Shown: piece by piece, positions 14,555-17,696 of the stretch
Layout: every line of letters begins with the position of its first letter
Numbering within the stretch: position 1 is the stretch's first letter
From: Salinactinospora qingdaonensis
GTDB lineage: Bacteria; Actinomycetota; Actinomycetes; Streptosporangiales; Streptosporangiaceae
DNA: 17,696 bases
NCBI RefSeq assembly: GCF_039539445.1
Contig: NZ_BAABDD010000053.1
Location: 1-17,696, forward strand
Direction: 5' to 3'
Made by a program: the position numbers and the translations under genes
Notes under the pieces: generated by a model
What the model was told of the DNA's origin: nothing
The model's database searches: none
The model's input: the letters and a program-made list of their open reading frames with translations, nothing else

Positions 14555-15454
14555 ATGTCTTCAATGTCTTCACCCCCTTCTGCCGTGGCCAAGCCTGCTC
14601 CCACGAAACAGCGCTTTGCCCGCGATCCGCTGTTGGTGCATTCCCTTGTGGACCCGCTGGCCTCCCAGGCGAACCCGGGGCCGGTAGGGGTGGGCTCGGT
14701 GCTGCGTGGGGTGTGGGAGCGGGCGTGGCCGGGGGTGTCGGTGGTCGAGTTGGCGGTGGCGGTGGGGATGCCGTTGGGGGCGGTGTTGGTGGCGGTCCAG
14801 GAGTTGCTGGAGCAGCCCCGCGAGGGGGGTGTGTGGTTGGCGCTGCGTCCGGCGGTGAGCCTGTCGGAGCCGGCGGGGGTGGCGTTGGCTCGCCGGCTGG
14901 ACCGGCTCGCCCCGGCAGGATCGAAGCGCCACGCGGCGGAGAAGCGTTCGGGCAAGCTCGTGATCGCTGGTGGGCCCACGGCGGGTAAGGAGCGCTTGTT
15001 GGCCAGTGTGGCCGGGGGCGAGGTGGCCCGGCTGGAGACGCTCATCCCCAGCTCCGACCGACAGGAACACCGGCGGGTCGAGATGGGGTTCGCACGGTGT
15101 GTTGCCGGTGGGGATGCGGCGGTGTTGGTGGTGGCCACCCCCAGCGTGCCGGTGGGGGAGCGGTTTTTGTGGCGTGATGTGGCTCGGGGGGCGGTGGGGG
15201 TGGTGGTGGCTGTGGACGCCGACCGTCCAGGAGATGCCTTGCCAGCGCTGGCGGCTTGTCGGGAGCAGGGTTTGGCGCACGTGGTAGCAGTCACCTCAGG
15301 CTGTCCCCGTCCGGAGAGGGTGGAGGAGGTGGGGGCCGCCTTGGCGCTGGAGCCCGACATCCCGACCGTGGCAGTTGATCCCGGCGAGCCGGGGGCGTGT
15401 TTGGCCGCGCTGGCGGCCCTGGCCCACACCATCACTACAGGAGGCCGGGCGTGA
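14555..15454 (+). CDS. Fused CvnC (DUF742)-CvnD-like protein with degenerate GTPase motifs
   Basis: This is a 299-residue protein. Residues about 50-86 (SVVELAVAVGMPLGAVLVAV) match the winged-helix core of DUF742/CvnC proteins. From about 133 a CvnD-like small-GTPase domain follows. Its P-loop GGPTAGKE (138-145) keeps GxxxxGK but has Glu in place of Ser/Thr. The G3 region is ATPSVPVGERFLWRD (193-207) with no DxxG, and no NKxD-type G4 motif is visible (VTSGCPRP). In known conservons CvnC and CvnD are separate proteins. Nucleotide binding is doubtful. An in-frame ATG at 14420 overlaps the P450 stop as ATGA and would add 45 residues, but that part has low GC at third positions and no fold, so I prefer 14555. 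It overlaps the next gene by GTGA. Confidence 0.7.
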   Translation: MSSMSSPPSAVAKPAPTKQRFARDPLLVHSLVDPLASQANPGPVGVGSVLRGVWERAWPGVSVVELAVAVGMPLGAVLVAVQELLEQPREGGVWLALRPAVSLSEPAGVALARRLDRLAPAGSKRHAAEKRSGKLVIAGGPTAGKERLLASVAGGEVARLETLIPSSDRQEHRRVEMGFARCVAGGDAAVLVVATPSVPVGERFLWRDVARGAVGVVVAVDADRPGDALPALAACREQGLAHVVAVTSGCPRPERVEEVGAALALEPDIPTVAVDPGEPGACLAALAALAHTITTGGRA

Positions 15455-16110
15455 GCATTCCGAAAAGGCGCATCGCCTTCCCTCCCCCGGCCGGAACGAA
15501 CGTAGGCGTCCCGTCCTCGCGGTCGTGCGGGGCGGCTTGGGAAGGGGGCGGTATGCAGTCTGGGGCCTCTGAGTCCACCGCGGTCACGGTGGTGGTGGGG
15601 GCGCCGCGGTTGGAGGTGGCCACGAGGGCGGTGGGAGCACTCTCAGCGGTGGCGCCGCTGCACCCGCCGGAGGTGCCCAGCGCTTTCCCGGCCGCGGCAG
15701 CACCGGGGATGCATCTGGTGGGCTGCTATGGCTGGCATGCCTTGGGGCCGGGGCTGGTGGTCCACCTCTACGGCGCGCCCACCAGCGCCAAACGCCAGCC
15801 CCTGGGCGAGGAGGGGTTGGCCGGGCTGGTGGGCGCCGTCGTGGTGGTGGCCCCCGACGAGATCGAAGCCGGCCGGGCCACGCTGGCCGCTCTGGAGGAG
15901 CAGGGCTGGCCCTACGTCGTGGCCCTGACCACCCCTGACCCTAGCCCGGGGGTGCGGGCGCGCCTGAGTGCCGCCCTACCCACCCGGGCCAGCGTGCCGG
16001 TGGTGGGGTGTGTGCCCGGGCAGACCGCCTCGATGCAGCGGGTGGTGTGGGCCCTGATCACCCACACCCTGACCCCCATTCTCACCGATGACGACGAGGA
16101 GGAGTTGTGA
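15451..16110 (+). CDS. CvnD-like pseudo-GTPase
   Basis: This is a 219-residue protein that follows the CvnD fold order but has lost the nucleotide motifs. VVVGAPRLEVATRAVGAL (48-64) sits where CvnD has GGFGVGKTT, and LYGAPTS (106-112) sits where the G3 loop would be. LAGLVGAVVVVAPDEIEA and WPYVVALTTPDPS follow as in CvnD, without a (N/T)KxD box. It ends with an acidic DDDEEEL tail. The start GTG at 15451 overlaps the previous TGA (GTGA) and has CAGGAGG 6 nt upstream; an alternative ATG at 15553 also has a purine-rich site. The role is probably scaffolding or regulation; this is inferred from position and motif loss. Confidence 0.6.
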   Translation: MSIPKRRIAFPPPAGTNVGVPSSRSCGAAWEGGGMQSGASESTAVTVVVGAPRLEVATRAVGALSAVAPLHPPEVPSAFPAAAAPGMHLVGCYGWHALGPGLVVHLYGAPTSAKRQPLGEEGLAGLVGAVVVVAPDEIEAGRATLAALEEQGWPYVVALTTPDPSPGVRARLSAALPTRASVPVVGCVPGQTASMQRVVWALITHTLTPILTDDDEEEL

Positions 16111-17306
16111 CGCGCGTGGCGATCGTGGGGGCGGGCCAATCCGGGCTCGTGCTGGCCCACACCCTGCTGGAAGCAGGCCTGGAGGTGGAGGTGTTCACCC
16201 ACCATGATCCCAGCGAGCTGCGGTTCGGCAACGCCGAGCCCACCCAGGCCACCTTCCCCGCCACCCTGGGCGCTGAGCAGCGGGCCGGGCTGGACGAGTG
16301 GTCGACGGCCGCGCCGCGGTTTGCCACCGTCAGCGTGTCCGCGCACCCACCCGGTGCCGAAGCGGTGGGGTTTGTGGGCGCACTGCCCGGTCAGGGTGGG
16401 GTGGCGGTGGATCCCCGCGAAAAGATGGCCGCCTGGCTCGAATCGTTTGACCGGCGCGGCGGGCGGGTCCACATCCACGGGGTGACGGTCTCCGACCTGG
16501 ACTGGTATGCCCGCGCGGGCCGCTATGACCTCATCGTGGTGGCGGTGGGCGGCGGCGAGTTGGGCGCACTGTTTGCCCCCGACGCCGACCAGGCACAAGC
16601 CGCGGGGCCGCGGGCGCTCTGCCAGATCTACCTCGACCACGTGGCCCCGGGGGAGGCTGATGTGCAGGTCATCACCACCCCGCACGGCGAGATTTTTCGG
16701 GTGCCCATCCTCACCGGCCACGGCCCCGCCCACAGTGTGTTCCTCAGCGCCCGCCCAGGCGGACCGCTGGACTGTCACCCCGAGCATGGCCGCCGCGTCG
16801 ATGCCCACACCGAACTCCTCACCCGGCTGCGTGTGTTTGCTCCGGAGCTGTATGAGCAGTGCGCGACCGCGGAGCCGGTGGATGCGGGCGCGGCGATTCT
16901 CACCCGCACGAAACCGGCCCGGCGCCGCCCGGTCGGCGTGTTGCCCTCGGGCGGGCATGTGCTGGGCATGGGCGACACGGTGCGTCCGCTGTGTCCCACC
17001 ACCGGCCAAGGCTGGGCCGGCTCCACCCAGGCCGCCCTGACCTACCGCGACCACATCCTCACCCAAGCCAAAAACGGCAAACCCTTCGATGCCGCGTTCA
17101 TGACCCGAGCCTGCGCCGACTACGACCACAACTTCGTCCAACCCGCCAGCGCCTTCCTGCACATGATCGAAGGCTTCTGGTCCGGACACCTCTCCGAGTC
17201 TGAGCGGCAGCGTTTCCACCAGGCCACGGTCGACCCCCGAGCCGCCAACGCCTGGCTCGCGCGCTGGGACAACCCAAGCCGGTCGGCCCCTCCTGCCGCC
17301 CCCTGA
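16107..17306 (+). CDS. StyA-like FAD-dependent monooxygenase
   Basis: This is a 399-residue flavoprotein of the two-component styrene-monooxygenase group. The N-terminal FAD Rossmann motif is VAIVGAGQSG (4-13). The second FAD contact is GMGDTVRPLCPTTGQGWAG (287-305). The central strand region PRALCQIYLDHVAP to HGEIFRVPILTGHG aligns by eye with the StyA substrate domain. Such enzymes use FADH2 from a separate reductase (StyB) to epoxidise or oxygenate aromatic or alkene substrates; no reductase gene is in the window. The start GTG at 16107 overlaps the previous TGA (GTGA) behind a GAGGAGGA site. It is the fifth gene of the run and clearly an enzyme, which gives the conservon-like cluster a metabolic purpose. 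Confidence 0.85.
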   Translation: MTRVAIVGAGQSGLVLAHTLLEAGLEVEVFTHHDPSELRFGNAEPTQATFPATLGAEQRAGLDEWSTAAPRFATVSVSAHPPGAEAVGFVGALPGQGGVAVDPREKMAAWLESFDRRGGRVHIHGVTVSDLDWYARAGRYDLIVVAVGGGELGALFAPDADQAQAAGPRALCQIYLDHVAPGEADVQVITTPHGEIFRVPILTGHGPAHSVFLSARPGGPLDCHPEHGRRVDAHTELLTRLRVFAPELYEQCATAEPVDAGAAILTRTKPARRRPVGVLPSGGHVLGMGDTVRPLCPTTGQGWAGSTQAALTYRDHILTQAKNGKPFDAAFMTRACADYDHNFVQPASAFLHMIEGFWSGHLSESERQRFHQATVDPRAANAWLARWDNPSRSAPPAAP

Positions 17307-17392
17307 CTCCCGAACCCGAGGGTGGGCGCGCTCGTTCACCACCCCTGTTGTGCCGTCTTTTGGATCTGTCGTGTCGAACTGAGGAGCCTTCG

Positions 17393-17696
17393 ATGTCTGT
17401 TCCCGCTTCGTCGCCGCCCGCTGTGGCGGGGGCCAACCCCGGGCTCTATACCCGGCTGGGGATGCGGTGGCGCTACACCCCGCAGGTGATCTGGTGGCGC
17501 CACCCCCGCGTGTGGGGGGTGCCCAACACGGTGCTGCACACGCTGCTGGCCGCCCACACCGGGCGAACCCATCTGGAGGTGGGGGTGGGCAACGGCTACT
17601 TCCCCCACCGCCTGCCCCGCTGGAGCCCGGTGCGTACGGTGCATTTGTTGGATGTCAACCCCGCCTGCCTGGCCATCGCCGCCCACGCGTTGGGCC
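17393..17696 (+). CDS. Class I SAM-dependent methyltransferase (5' part)
   Basis: The first 101 residues are present and the gene runs off the right edge. A SAM-binding motif I, LEVGVGNGYF (61-70), and the following acidic residue D87 in LLDVNP show the Rossmann-like methyltransferase fold. The N-terminal RYTPQVIWWRHPRVWGV is a substrate-side helix, not diagnostic. The start is ATG 17393 with GAGGAG 6 nt upstream (17381-17386). It follows the StyA-like gene by 86 nt in the same direction, so it is probably in the same operon. The acceptor (O, N or C) cannot be told from this fragment. Confidence 0.82.
   Translation, partial: MSVPASSPPAVAGANPGLYTRLGMRWRYTPQVIWWRHPRVWGVPNTVLHTLLAAHTGRTHLEVGVGNGYFPHRLPRWSPVRTVHLLDVNPACLAIAAHALG

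Noticed and set aside
14479..15435. 318-codon minus-strand frame opposite the CvnC/CvnD-like gene
   Set aside because: The composition is Thr/Ser/Arg-rich with no domain, while the plus strand has a recognisable fold and coupled starts.
15912..17342. 476-codon minus-strand frame opposite the StyA-like gene
   Set aside because: It is antisense to a gene with intact FAD motifs; long antisense frames are expected at this GC content.

Overview
The window is high-GC DNA from a Gram-positive actinomycete. GC-rich third codon positions, GTG/TTG starts, two XRE-TPR regulators and a CYP157/CYP154 P450 pair all point that way. The CRISPR repeat (ending ...TCGCAAC) suggests something near Nocardiopsaceae/Streptosporangiales, but the genus is an inference.

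Layout. (1) 118-646: a CRISPR leader and a short array of five 31-nt repeats, five spacers and a decayed terminal repeat; no cas gene is visible. (2) 647-1035: no convincing gene. (3) 1036-1635 (+): a Pol-beta-type nucleotidyltransferase, tail-to-tail with a minus-strand operon (5803 to 1667) that reads aldo/keto reductase, then EEP-fold phosphoesterase, then cobalamin-binding radical SAM enzyme. (4) 5804-7876: a divergent regulatory zone with a 33-codon candidate ORF and a tandem 23-bp operator-like repeat, an XRE-TPR regulator, and a 31-codon candidate ORF ending in a perfect palindrome. (5) 8003-8192: a second copy of the CRISPR leader followed by one repeat and no spacers, next to a Trp-rich coding relic on the minus strand. 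(6) 9119-8482 (-): a 38-codon ORF overlapping a NUDIX hydrolase by ATGA; divergent from it is an APH-type phosphotransferase (9194-10099), which converges on a second XRE-TPR regulator (11639-10101). (7) 11917 to the right edge (+): an operon-like run of six genes. It holds a CYP157-type P450 lacking ExxR, a canonical CYP154-type P450, a fused CvnC/CvnD-like protein, a second CvnD-like protein with no P-loop, a StyA-like flavin monooxygenase, and the start of a class I SAM methyltransferase.

How the genes may work together. CYP157/CYP154 pairs with a CvnC (DUF742) and a CvnD (small GTPase) are the signature of actinobacterial conservons. Here the sensor-kinase-like CvnA and roadblock CvnB are absent from the window. 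Both GTPase-like proteins have lost nucleotide-binding motifs, and the set is coupled by 4-nt stop/start overlaps to a StyA-like monooxygenase and followed by a methyltransferase. I read this as a conservon-derived oxidation/methylation pathway in which the GTPase modules may serve as scaffolds; this is the best candidate for an undescribed system. The AKR/EEP/radical-SAM operon looks like a separate small-molecule or peptide tailoring locus, probably controlled by the divergent XRE-TPR regulator. The paired CRISPR leaders, one with an array and one with a single repeat, are the third notable element.
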